In this document: piece by piece, positions 8,175 through 16,312 of the stretch
Layout of the letters: every line of letters begins with the position of its first letter
Position numbering within the stretch: position 1 is the first letter of the stretch
DNA from: Pedobacter sp. AK013
Lineage (GTDB): Bacteria; Bacteroidota; Bacteroidia; Sphingobacteriales; Sphingobacteriaceae
DNA length: 64,000 nucleotides
NCBI RefSeq assembly: GCF_014205835.1
Contig: NZ_JACHCQ010000018.1
Span: 62,001 to 126,000 of the forward strand
Reading direction: 5' to 3'
Position numbers and translations under genes: made by a program
Notes under the pieces: generated by a model
What the model was told of the DNA's origin: nothing
Seen by the model: the letters and a program-made list of their open reading frames with translations, nothing else
Databases searched by the model: none

Positions 8175-9185
8175 ATGCACGCTGGAAAGAAATATACCTT
8201 TTTCGAATTTATTGTATGGACCCGACGAGATATTTACCGCTTAACTATTCTCGCCATTATCCCTACTGTACTTTATCATTTTTGTAAATTCACGTTCCTC
8301 TCCATTTCCTGGGTTCCAGTAGCCCTTTTAGGTACGGCTGTTTCTTTTATCATTAGTTTTAAAAACAATGCTAGCTATTCGCGTCTTTGGGAAGCAAGAC
8401 AGATTTACGGCGGAATTATAAATGCGAGCCGCGCTTTTGGGGTAATGGTGCGCGACTATCTGGCATCACAGGATAAAAGGACAGCGGTCCAGATTATTTT
8501 TTACCGTCATTTTGCCTGGTTAACTGCACTTCGGTTTCAGTTGAGAGAGCCAAGGGCCTGGGAAAACTCGAATGATCCCCGTAATATCGAATATGCCAGG
8601 CTGTATCATGTTTCTGAAAAAACAGATAACTTAGAAAATATCTTATCAAAATATCTTTCAGCAGATGAGCTGAAATACGTGCTAACAAAAAAAAATAAAG
8701 CTACTCAACTAATGGCTTTACAATCAAGTCATATCAATAAACTGTTTGTAGAAGGTTATATATCCGACTTGCAATTACAATCATTGCAAAGCTCTATTAC
8801 TAGTTTTTACGATAGCCAGGGTAAAGCCGAAAGAATTAAAAACTTTCCATACCCACGCCATTTTTCGTCAATAGCTACTATTATGTTAAATTTATTTGTG
8901 TTTTTAGTGCCCTATGGTTTATTAAACGAATTTAACAAATTGGGAAATGGTACTTTGATTGAAGGTTATTCTATTTGGTTAAACGTTCCATTTGCCATTT
9001 TACTTACCTGGGTTTTTAACTCTTTGGATATTGTTGGCGAAAGTTCTACAAATCCTTTTGAAGGTAGTGCCAATGATGTACCAATTACCAATATCTCGCG
9101 GACAATAGAAATCGATATGAGGGATATGCTTGATGAATCTGATCTGCCTCCTGCACTAACACCCGAAAATAGTATATTGATGTAA
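8175..9185 (+). CDS. Bestrophin-family ion channel
   Basis: This 336-aa inner-membrane protein belongs to the bestrophin/UPF0187 family, pentameric anion (in bacteria sometimes cation) channels. Family features are the N-terminal helices with LLGTAVSFIISFKNNASYSRLWEAR, the following IYGGIINASRAFG, and the later PYGLLNEF and WVFNSLDIVGESSTNPFEG segments. The start ATG follows the conserved upstream gap, and the alternative 8032 reading frame is a shadow. Its position after the cysteine-pathway block may be coincidental; a terminator separates them. Confidence 0.88.
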   Translation: MHAGKKYTFFEFIVWTRRDIYRLTILAIIPTVLYHFCKFTFLSISWVPVALLGTAVSFIISFKNNASYSRLWEARQIYGGIINASRAFGVMVRDYLASQDKRTAVQIIFYRHFAWLTALRFQLREPRAWENSNDPRNIEYARLYHVSEKTDNLENILSKYLSADELKYVLTKKNKATQLMALQSSHINKLFVEGYISDLQLQSLQSSITSFYDSQGKAERIKNFPYPRHFSSIATIMLNLFVFLVPYGLLNEFNKLGNGTLIEGYSIWLNVPFAILLTWVFNSLDIVGESSTNPFEGSANDVPITNISRTIEIDMRDMLDESDLPPALTPENSILM

Positions 9186-9260
9186 ATTTTCATTATGGAA
9201 ATGATAGAAAATAATCATCGTATTTGTATATTGAATTAGAAAACAATAAATCACAATACC

Positions 9261-9725
9261 ATGAAAAGAAATCTTATATACCTCGTTTTTGCAGCTGTTC
9301 CCTTTGTTTTTGCCTGTAATCAATCGGATAAAAAGGCTGATGCAGGAAAAAAGGACTCCGTAATCAATCAAACTTGTTATGCTGCGGTCTTTGAAAAAGA
9401 TAGTGCCGCCATGATTGTTAAAACTTTGGCTTCTGGTAAGGTAACCGGTTCATTATTGGTTAAATATGCTGATAAGCCCGAAAATAACGGCAAAATAAAT
9501 GGTAAGTTCAATGGCGATACTTTACTGGTTGATTATCGGTTTAACACGGGTAAAGATACTACTAAAGCTTTCACCAATCCACTGGCTTTTTTAAAGAAAG
9601 ATGGAAAACTCTTTATGGGCGTTGCACAGATTGAAACCACCTTGGGTAGATCGTATTTTGTTAAGGGAAAGCCCATTAATTACGAAGCTGGTAAATTTAC
9701 TTTTGCAGAAGTAGATTGTAAGTAA
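9261..9725 (+). CDS. Small putative lipoprotein of unknown function
   Basis: The 154-aa product starts with a type II signal peptide, with lipobox PFVFAC (Cys at about residue 19), followed by a short Lys/Asp-rich linker. The remainder alternates short beta-like stretches (GKVTGSLLVKYADK, NGKINGKFNGDTLLVDYRF), suggesting a small beta-barrel or sandwich fold. It probably sits in the outer or inner membrane. It is a single gene with its own spacing on both sides. The family is not recognised with certainty. Confidence 0.75.
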   Translation: MKRNLIYLVFAAVPFVFACNQSDKKADAGKKDSVINQTCYAAVFEKDSAAMIVKTLASGKVTGSLLVKYADKPENNGKINGKFNGDTLLVDYRFNTGKDTTKAFTNPLAFLKKDGKLFMGVAQIETTLGRSYFVKGKPINYEAGKFTFAEVDCK

Positions 9726-9853
9726 AGACCTAATTAACGCAGCGAAAGCTCTTTAAAGAGCTGATTTTCATCGTCTACAGATTTTTCACTGCATCAGAAT
9801 GATAATAAATAAAAATATTTTAAAATAAATTACTACAATTCCCATAGACTTTA

Positions 9854-9861
9854 TATATTTG
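9854..9861 (+). promoter_or_regulatory. Candidate -7 box for the second methyltransferase gene
   Basis: TATATTTG matches the Bacteroidota TAnnTTTG element and lies 39 bp before the start codon. No convincing TTTG is seen at the -33 distance, so support is partial. Confidence 0.4.
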
Positions 9862-9900
9862 TGCTATTAACAAACGTATAACGAGCTTAAATTATCTGTT

Positions 9901-10695
9901 ATGATTTTGAATAAAGTAGAAAAAGCGAACATTGAACCAAGAATTACTTTAATAGGTGCGGGTCCAGGCGATCCGGATTTATTTAGTTTAAAAGGTGTTA
10001 AAGCATTAAAAACAGCTGATGTTGTTTTGTATGATGCAAATGTGAACGAAGCTTTATTATGTCATGCGCCCGATGGTATTCCAAAAGTTTATGTGGGTAA
10101 GCGTAGCGATGATGAATCGTTTTCTCAAGATTCAGTGAACAAACTGATTGTTGATTATGCATTAAACTACGGGCACGTGGTACGTTTAAAAAGTGGCGAT
10201 CCGTTTTTCTTTGCAAAAGGATACGAAGAAATAGATGCTGCAGAATCATATAGTATCCCTACTGAAATTATTCCGGGTATTTCGAGCGCAACTGGTGCAC
10301 CAAGTTTACAAAAGATCCCGATGATTTATAAAGATTTGAGCGAAAGTTTTTGGGCAGTAACCGGAACAAACTCAAAAGGTGAAATTTCGGAAGATTTATA
10401 CATTGCCGCAAAAACTAAAGCAACTATTGTTGTTTTAAACGGAATTGAAAAAGTAAAAGAAATTGCGGCCATATTTCAGGCAGAAAATAAAAACCTTTTA
10501 CCGGTAGCTGTAATTCAAAATGGTTCTACTCCAGAGGAAAAAATTGCAGTTGGCATTGTTGATACCATCGCAGAGATTGTTGAAGATAAAAGAATAAATG
10601 CACCGGCTTTGTTGGTTTTTGGAGATGTAGTATCGTTACACCCACAATTTCAGCCAATCCGCGATTTCTACGAGATTATCGCCGAAGAATATTAA
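9901..10695 (+). CDS. Divergent uroporphyrinogen-III C-methyltransferase paralogue
   Basis: The 264-aa protein is a clear homologue of the 2321-3091 product along its whole length, with GAGPGDPDLFSLKG and PGISSATGAPSL present. The central signature, however, is RLKSGDPFFFAKG in place of RLKGGDPFVFGRG, and the usual THR segment is replaced by IYKDLSESF. These changes fall in the SAM/substrate-binding part of the family. It may be a second enzyme with altered kinetics, a methyltransferase acting on another tetrapyrrole, or a degenerate copy. It is monocistronic, with a promoter-like box before it and a strong terminator just after it. Confidence 0.82.
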   Translation: MILNKVEKANIEPRITLIGAGPGDPDLFSLKGVKALKTADVVLYDANVNEALLCHAPDGIPKVYVGKRSDDESFSQDSVNKLIVDYALNYGHVVRLKSGDPFFFAKGYEEIDAAESYSIPTEIIPGISSATGAPSLQKIPMIYKDLSESFWAVTGTNSKGEISEDLYIAAKTKATIVVLNGIEKVKEIAAIFQAENKNLLPVAVIQNGSTPEEKIAVGIVDTIAEIVEDKRINAPALLVFGDVVSLHPQFQPIRDFYEIIAEEY

Positions 10696-10733
10696 GATAT
10701 TTTTTAAACCAAAAATATATTTGTTTTGTTGTT

Positions 10734-10765
10734 AAAAACCGCTTATGGATTTAAGCGGTTTTTTT
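10734..10765 (+). terminator. Rho-independent terminator
   Basis: AAAAACCGCTTA pairs with TAAGCGGTTTTT around a short loop and continues into a T-run, 39 bp after the methyltransferase stop codon. Confidence 0.85.
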
Positions 10766-10793
10766 GTTTTTGATAGGAACCAACTTTGTTTCT

Positions 10794-10857
10794 AAGCCTG
10801 ATTGCAGCGGTAAGCCCGGAACGTAGTGAGGACTTATAGCGTAAAGCAGGAATGCAG
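10794..10857 (+). repeat. Dispersed repeat family 1, copy A
   Basis: It begins AAGCCTGATTGCAGCGGTAA, continues with a GTGAGGACTTATAGCG-type core and ends in AGCAGG. The copy at 54401-54480 on the other strand matches it with only about four differences over the first 57 bases. Looser copies lie at 14062, 44082 and 52632. The rest of the 10.77-11.05 kb gap has no supportable gene. Confidence 0.75.
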
Positions 10858-11052
10858 ATTGCTACAGAAAACTGAATATTCACTTTCTAATAAAAAAACA
10901 ATTAAATTAAGAATTAGAACTCTCCATTCCGCTTTGCTCCAGTCGAGAAAACGATTTTTCCGTTAAAAAAATCAACTAAAAATATAATTTTCATTATTTG
11001 CAAAACTCAAAACAATTAGTAACTTACTAAGGTTATCTACACCAAATATTTG

Positions 11053-12465
11053 ATGGAAATTATACATATAAGTGCCGAGTGTTACCCTGTTGCAAAAGTA
11101 GGTGGTTTAGCCGATGTAGTAGGGGCTTTGCCAAAGTATCAAAATAAATTAGGCCACATTGCCAAGGTGGTTGTTCCTGCGTACGATACAAAATTTATCC
11201 GCGAAAGCGAATTTGAAGTTACTTACGATGCCTGGGCAAACTATGGCAATAACCATTTTAGTTACCGCATTTTAAAAGAGAAGACCAATAAATTGGGCTT
11301 TGATTTATACGTGATCCATATTCAGGGCTTAACCGACCGCCCGAATGTATATGGTTATAATGACGATACGGAAAGATTTGTGGCTTTCCAGATTGCTACA
11401 CTTGATTGGATTGTACAATGGAAGCATCGCCCGGATGTACTTCATTGCCATGATCACCATACAGGTTTAATTCCTTTTATGGTTTCAAATTGCGTAAAAT
11501 ATAAACCAATTAGTGGTGTTCCAACGGTCTTAACTATTCATAATGCGCAATATCAAGGTCAGTTTGGATGGGATAAATTATACTATATACCGGCATTCGA
11601 TTTATGGAAAGGTGGTTTATTGGGCTGGGATGATGCCATTAACCCTTTGGCGTCGGCCATTAAATGTGCATGGAAAGTAACCACGGTATCGCCAAGTTAC
11701 CTGGATGAGATGATGAGCAATGCCCGTGGATTGGAAAGTTTGTTAAGGCAGGAACGTTGGAAATCTGTTGGGATATTAAATGGAATTGATAGCGAGGTTT
11801 GGAATCCAGAAACAGATCCGATGTTGAGCAAAGGTTATAATGTAAAAACGGTTGAGGCTGGGAAACTGGCAAACAAAACAGCACTCTGCGATGTTTTTCA
11901 ATTAGATCCGTCTAAACCACTGTTTACTTTTATCGGTAGATTGGTTGATGAAAAAGGAGCCGATTTATTGCCCGATATTTTTTATACTGCTCTACAACAA
12001 CATGGCGATAACATCAATATCCTGGTTTTAGGATCAGGCGATAATTGGGTGGAAGGCCGGTTAAATCAACTGAAAGACATTTTTGCGGGTAGATATAATG
12101 CCTATATTGGTTACAATGAGCAGGTTTCGCACGAGATGTATGCTGGTGCAGATTTCCTGATCATGCCATCGAGAGTTGAGCCTTGTGGCTTAAATCAGCT
12201 TTATGCATTACGGTATGGAACTGTCCCGATTGTGCGCCGGATTGGAGGATTGAAAGATACAGTAATTGATATTGGCGACAATGGTTTTGGGATTTGCCAC
12301 GATCAAACAAGTATTTGGGATGTTACCCACGCCATTAACCGTGCTGTTGAATTATATAATGACAAAAAAGCTTTTAAAGCAGTTAGAAAAACGATGATGA
12401 AGATAGACCATTCGTGGGATAATGCTGCATTAAATTATATAGAATTATACCAAATATTAAAATAA
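11053..12465 (+). CDS. glgA: Glycogen (starch) synthase
   Basis: This GT5-family glucosyltransferase elongates alpha-1,4-glucan from ADP-glucose. The N-terminal sugar-nucleotide motif KVGGLADVVGALP begins at residue 15. The C-terminal nucleotide-binding part holds FIGRLVDEKGADLL and the RVEPCGLNQLYALRYG stretch, which includes the conserved catalytic Glu region. Its 470 aa is full length. A TTG at 11050 precedes the ATG at 11053, and the ATG is preferred. glgC follows after 8 bp, so the two enzymes that make and use ADP-glucose are co-transcribed. Confidence 0.95.
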   Translation: MEIIHISAECYPVAKVGGLADVVGALPKYQNKLGHIAKVVVPAYDTKFIRESEFEVTYDAWANYGNNHFSYRILKEKTNKLGFDLYVIHIQGLTDRPNVYGYNDDTERFVAFQIATLDWIVQWKHRPDVLHCHDHHTGLIPFMVSNCVKYKPISGVPTVLTIHNAQYQGQFGWDKLYYIPAFDLWKGGLLGWDDAINPLASAIKCAWKVTTVSPSYLDEMMSNARGLESLLRQERWKSVGILNGIDSEVWNPETDPMLSKGYNVKTVEAGKLANKTALCDVFQLDPSKPLFTFIGRLVDEKGADLLPDIFYTALQQHGDNINILVLGSGDNWVEGRLNQLKDIFAGRYNAYIGYNEQVSHEMYAGADFLIMPSRVEPCGLNQLYALRYGTVPIVRRIGGLKDTVIDIGDNGFGICHDQTSIWDVTHAINRAVELYNDKKAFKAVRKTMMKIDHSWDNAALNYIELYQILK

Positions 12466-12473
12466 GCTTAAAC

Positions 12474-13742
12474 ATGACCGACAAAGTTTTAGGCGTTATC
12501 CTTGGCGGTGGCCAGGGCTCTAGATTATCGCCACTAACACAAACACGTTCTAAACCAGCAGTTCCGATTGCGGGTAAATACCGATTGGTAGATATCCCGA
12601 TTTCAAATTGCCTAAATTCTGGTATTCATCGAATGTTTGTGTTAACCCAGTTTAATTCAGCATCGCTAAACAAACACATTAAAAATACTTATCACTTTAG
12701 CCATTTTAGTACGGCCTTTGTTGATATTTTGGCGGCCGAACAAACTGTACAAAACTCAGGTTGGTTTCAGGGTACGGCAGATGCCGTGCGTCAGTGTATG
12801 CACCACATTGTTTCGCACGAATTCGATTATATCTTAATCTTGTCTGGAGATCAATTGTACCAGATGGACTTTAAAAATATGATCGAAAAACATATCGAAG
12901 CTAATGCTGAAATTACCATTGCCACTATTCCGGTAACGGCGAAAGATGCGACAGATTTTGGTATTTTAAAAGCCGATGATGAAAACATGATTACCTCTTT
13001 TATCGAAAAACCTAAAACAGGTTTAGAAGATTGGATATCGGATACGGGTGAAGAAATGCAAGCTGAAGGGCGTAACTTTTTGGCATCGATGGGTATCTAT
13101 GTTTTTAACCGAGAATATCTGATCAATATTTTAAATGAGAATGAGGACGAAAAGGATTTCGGTAAAGAGATTTTACCAAGAGCTATTACGCAGAGCAGGG
13201 TTTTAAGTTATCAATATGAAGGTTATTGGACTGATATTGGTAATATTTCATCTTTCTTTGAAGCCAATTTAGGCCTAACGGATGAAATACCTAAATTTAA
13301 TATGTTCGATAGTAACCATGCTATTTTTACAAGAGCAAGGATGTTACCGCCATCGAAAATTTCGGGTACTACTTTGGATAAAACCATTATTGCTGAAGGC
13401 TGCATTATTCAGGCCAGTAGGGTAGAACATGCCGTTTTGGGGATCAGATCGAGAATTGGAAAAGATACCGTAATTACCAATGCCTATATTATGGGCAGCG
13501 ACAGGTACCAAACGCTCGAAGAGATACAGGATGAAACAGGTAAAGGAAATTCATTAATCGGGATTGGAGACCGTTGTTTTATCAATAATGCCATCATCGA
13601 TAAAAATTGCCGTATCGGTAACGATGTTAAAATTAATGGTGGCGATCATTTAGAAGATGGCGACTTTGAACTTTATGCTGTTAAAGATGGCATAGTTGTA
13701 ATTAAAAAAGGTGCTGTTGTACCAAGTGGAACAGTAATTTAA
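12474..13742 (+). CDS. glgC: Glucose-1-phosphate adenylyltransferase
   Basis: It makes ADP-glucose from ATP and glucose-1-phosphate, the committed step of glycogen synthesis. The nucleotidyltransferase motif LGGGQGSRLSPLT lies at the N-terminus, followed by KPAVPIAGKYRLVDIPISN, the substrate motif FIEKPK and YWTDIG. The C-terminal part is a left-handed beta-helix (GDRCFINNAIIDKNCRIG). Its 422 aa matches the family. It is paired with glgA and ends at a terminator. No branching enzyme or phosphorylase gene lies nearby. Confidence 0.95.
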   Translation: MTDKVLGVILGGGQGSRLSPLTQTRSKPAVPIAGKYRLVDIPISNCLNSGIHRMFVLTQFNSASLNKHIKNTYHFSHFSTAFVDILAAEQTVQNSGWFQGTADAVRQCMHHIVSHEFDYILILSGDQLYQMDFKNMIEKHIEANAEITIATIPVTAKDATDFGILKADDENMITSFIEKPKTGLEDWISDTGEEMQAEGRNFLASMGIYVFNREYLINILNENEDEKDFGKEILPRAITQSRVLSYQYEGYWTDIGNISSFFEANLGLTDEIPKFNMFDSNHAIFTRARMLPPSKISGTTLDKTIIAEGCIIQASRVEHAVLGIRSRIGKDTVITNAYIMGSDRYQTLEEIQDETGKGNSLIGIGDRCFINNAIIDKNCRIGNDVKINGGDHLEDGDFELYAVKDGIVVIKKGAVVPSGTVI

Positions 13743-13764
13743 GATAATCATTATTCATTAACTA

Positions 13765-13798
13765 GGCCAGTCGCGATTTTTCGGGGCTGGCATTTTTT
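13765..13798 (+). terminator. Terminator after glgC
   Basis: GCCAG at 13766-13770 pairs with CTGGC at 13787-13791 and is followed by ATTTTTTAT. The stem is short but well placed, 25 bp after the stop codon. Confidence 0.6.
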
Positions 13799-13910
13799 AT
13801 TGCTTGATTGTCATTCTGAGCGCAGTGAAGAATCTTTTATCGGGCCTCCAGGTTTTAAAAAAAATAAGCCGTTTTAACAAAATACTAACTGAAAACTGCA
13901 AACTGCAAAT

Positions 13911-14008
13911 TGATTTGGGCGTTCCCCAAGCTACGCTAGGGGCGGGCTTTTCAGGGCTGCGCTACGCTTCGGTGCCGGTGAAGAACCGGCACTGAACCCT
14001 TATAATCT
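13911..14008. repeat. Dispersed repeat family 2, copy A
   Basis: It contains GGGCGTTCCCCAAGCTACG, then GGGCTTTTCAGGGCTGCGC, then a perfect 8-bp hairpin (GTGCCGGT 13972-13979 with ACCGGCAC 13985-13992), then TGAACCCTTATAATC. The copy at 52459-52557 keeps this order, including a hairpin with a different stem sequence, and both are followed by a family 1 element. The 63-aa ORF across it is not a gene. A short TCATTCTGAGCGCAGTGAAG-type element lies at about 13811-13838. Confidence 0.65.
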
Positions 14009-14061
14009 AACGCAAAATATACTTAATCTTTACTGTTTTGGATAGAAAAATCGTAGTCAAT

Positions 14062-14163
14062 AAACCTGATAAAGCGTAAAGAGCACAGTGAGGCAACGAG
14101 GAAAGAAGTGATAGCAGGACTACAGGCTGCCATCAGCACGAAGCCTTACATTTCCAAAAAAAG
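14062..14163 (+). repeat. Dispersed repeat family 1, copy B
   Basis: It begins AAACCTGATAAAGCGTAAAG, carries the core GATAGCAGGACTACAGGCTG, and ends with GCCTTACATTTCCAAAAAAA. The copies at 44082 and 52632 share its head and tail. It accounts for most of the 13.74-14.28 kb gap together with the family 2 element. Confidence 0.65.
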
Positions 14164-14277
14164 TAACAAGAATTTCCTTTCCAAGCCTGCAGGTTTTTAA
14201 AATCTGCAAGGTCTTTTTATTTTTCTACCCAACATTTTACCCATAGGCTTGTTAGTAAATAAACAAAATTATAGTCT

Positions 14278-16062
14278 ATGGCCGAACAGCATCTTTATCA
14301 AACAGGAATTATAGGGAATTGCGCTTTCATTGCACACGTAAACAAAAACACTGATATATCTTGGCTTTGCTGGCCCCGTTTTGATAGCCCATTTGTATTT
14401 GGCAGTTTATTGGATGAGAAAAAGGGGGGCGAATTTTCAATCTTACCGCAAGGTAAATTCACTTCTACTCAATATTACATCGAAAATACCAATGTATTAA
14501 GAACAGAGATTACCGCAGAAGATGGAAAATACCGGATTACAGATTTTGCACCACGTTTTCATCTATACGATCGCTATTTTAAACCATTAATGTTTATTAG
14601 AAAGATCGAACCTTTAGCTGGTAATCCACGCATTACCATTAAATGTGAACCGGTTTGCGATTATGGAAAAGGTAAAATGAAATCGAGCAGGGGCAGTAAT
14701 CATATCGATTATCAGGGCTGCGATGAAAATATCCGCTTAAGCACCAACGTGTCACTTACCTATATTTTTGACGAGAAAGCATTTGTACTAAATGAGGCTA
14801 AATACCTCATTATGACCTATGGACAGAATCTGGAGGCTCCCGTAGTAAGTACCGCCGAAAATTTTTTACGGGAAACGATTGCATACTGGCGATTATGGAT
14901 TAAACATTCATCTATTGCCGGTTTTTACCAACCTTTTGTAATCCGCTCGGCCCTGGTGCTCAAAATTCATCAATATGAAGATACAGGTGCAATTATAGCC
15001 GCAAGTACAACCAGTTTACCAGAATCGCCTGGCAGTACCCGAAACTGGGATTATCGATATTGCTGGCTGCGCGATTCTCACTACGTATTAACTTCATTAA
15101 ACCATATTGGACATTTCGAAGAAATGGAGCGATATTTTAATTACCTGTCCGATATTTCTCACGCTGAAGATATACGTTACCAACCCTTATATGGTATTGC
15201 AGGTGAAAGGGAAATTACCGAGCATACGTTAAGTCATTTAGAAGGTTATAAAGGCGAACAACCCATTAGGATAGGAAACCAGGCTTACGAACATATTCAA
15301 AATGATATTTATGGTCAGGTTTTAATTTCTATGTTACCACTTTATACTGACCACCGCTTTGTTTTCTCTGAACGCAGCGATTCGGTAAGATGGATTGAAA
15401 GTGTACTATCTAAAATTGAACGCACCATTGACGAAAAGGATGCCGGCATTTGGGAATTCAGAAATATTGCCAATGTGCATTGTTATAGTAACCTATTTCA
15501 ATGGGCAGGAGCACAGGCTGCTTTAAAAATGGCCAAAACTATTGGAAATGAGGATTTCGAAAAGCGTGCGGAGATTTTAATCGATAAGGCCGCTGCACAT
15601 ATAGAAGCCTGCTACGATCCGGAAAGAAAAGTGTACACCAACGCCGTAGGAAGCCCGCATTTAGATGCCAGCACGCTACAATTGATCATGATGAATTATC
15701 TCGATCCAGCTTCAGATCGGGCAAAAGATCATTTAATAGCTTTAGAAAAGGAGTTGAAAACTGAAGACGGGCTATTTTACCGATATTTACATGCTGATGA
15801 TTTTGGTAAACCAAAAACCACGTTTTTAATCTGTGCTTTTTGGTATGTAGAAGCTTTGGCCTGTGTTGGCCGAATAGATGAAGCAATAAAAGAATTCGAA
15901 AACATTATTAAATATTGTAATCACCTTCTTTTATTCAGTGAGGATGTTGATGCTAAAACGGGTAGCCAATGGGGTAATTTTCCACAGGCTTATAGCCATG
16001 TAGGTTTAATGAATGCAGCTTATCGTATCGCAATTAAACTGGATAGGCCGATATTTTTGTAA
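14278..16062 (+). CDS. Glycoside hydrolase family 15 protein (glucoamylase/trehalase type)
   Basis: The 594-aa protein has the bacterial GH15 layout: an N-terminal beta-sandwich beginning IGNCAFIAHVNKNTDISWLC, then an (alpha/alpha)6 barrel. Active-site regions seen are RNWDYRYCWLRDS (Trp at residue 257) and FSEDVDAKTGSQWGNFPQAY, with the probable catalytic base E555. No signal peptide is visible, so it should act in the cytoplasm, releasing glucose from glucans or splitting trehalose. It is convergent with the trehalose-6-phosphate synthase/phosphatase gene and follows glgAC, which fits either substrate. The exact substrate cannot be settled from sequence. Confidence 0.9.
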   Translation: MAEQHLYQTGIIGNCAFIAHVNKNTDISWLCWPRFDSPFVFGSLLDEKKGGEFSILPQGKFTSTQYYIENTNVLRTEITAEDGKYRITDFAPRFHLYDRYFKPLMFIRKIEPLAGNPRITIKCEPVCDYGKGKMKSSRGSNHIDYQGCDENIRLSTNVSLTYIFDEKAFVLNEAKYLIMTYGQNLEAPVVSTAENFLRETIAYWRLWIKHSSIAGFYQPFVIRSALVLKIHQYEDTGAIIAASTTSLPESPGSTRNWDYRYCWLRDSHYVLTSLNHIGHFEEMERYFNYLSDISHAEDIRYQPLYGIAGEREITEHTLSHLEGYKGEQPIRIGNQAYEHIQNDIYGQVLISMLPLYTDHRFVFSERSDSVRWIESVLSKIERTIDEKDAGIWEFRNIANVHCYSNLFQWAGAQAALKMAKTIGNEDFEKRAEILIDKAAAHIEACYDPERKVYTNAVGSPHLDASTLQLIMMNYLDPASDRAKDHLIALEKELKTEDGLFYRYLHADDFGKPKTTFLICAFWYVEALACVGRIDEAIKEFENIIKYCNHLLLFSEDVDAKTGSQWGNFPQAYSHVGLMNAAYRIAIKLDRPIFL

Positions 16063-16170
16063 TGAAAGTGGATTGCAAATTCGAAGGGTCTGATTATAAA
16101 TCCCAACTAACTTAATTTAAAAAGGTTTGTGGAGACACAGACCTTTGCGTTAGCTCTTTAAATTATGAAC

Positions 16171-16236
16171 CGTCACCCTGAATTCATTTCAGGGTCCTTC
16201 CTGCAGAAAAGATGCTGAAATAAATTCAGCATGACG
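16171..16236. repeat. Palindromic repeat, CGTCACCCTGAA / TTCAGCATGACG type
   Basis: The left arm, CGTCACCCTGAATTCATTTC, is an imperfect reverse complement of the right arm, GAAATAAATTCAGCATGACG. The same right arm occurs twice at 49.4-49.6 kb, and a half element at about 43458-43484. It lies between the convergent GH15 and trehalose genes. No gene is seen in the 250-bp gap. Confidence 0.7.
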
Positions 16237-16312
16237 ACTTGAGTTGGGAGACGCAGCTAAAAATTGATCATTTTTCAATCAGTGATCTTACAGACAGAAA
16301 ATACTAAATGGG

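Noticed and set aside
8032..8244. 70-aa plus-strand ORF before the bestrophin gene
   Set aside because: It runs across a terminator hairpin and into the bestrophin gene in another frame; no family features.
13804..13995. 63-aa ORF in the gap after glgC
   Set aside because: It lies within dispersed repeat DNA, and the copy at 52.46 kb does not keep the frame.
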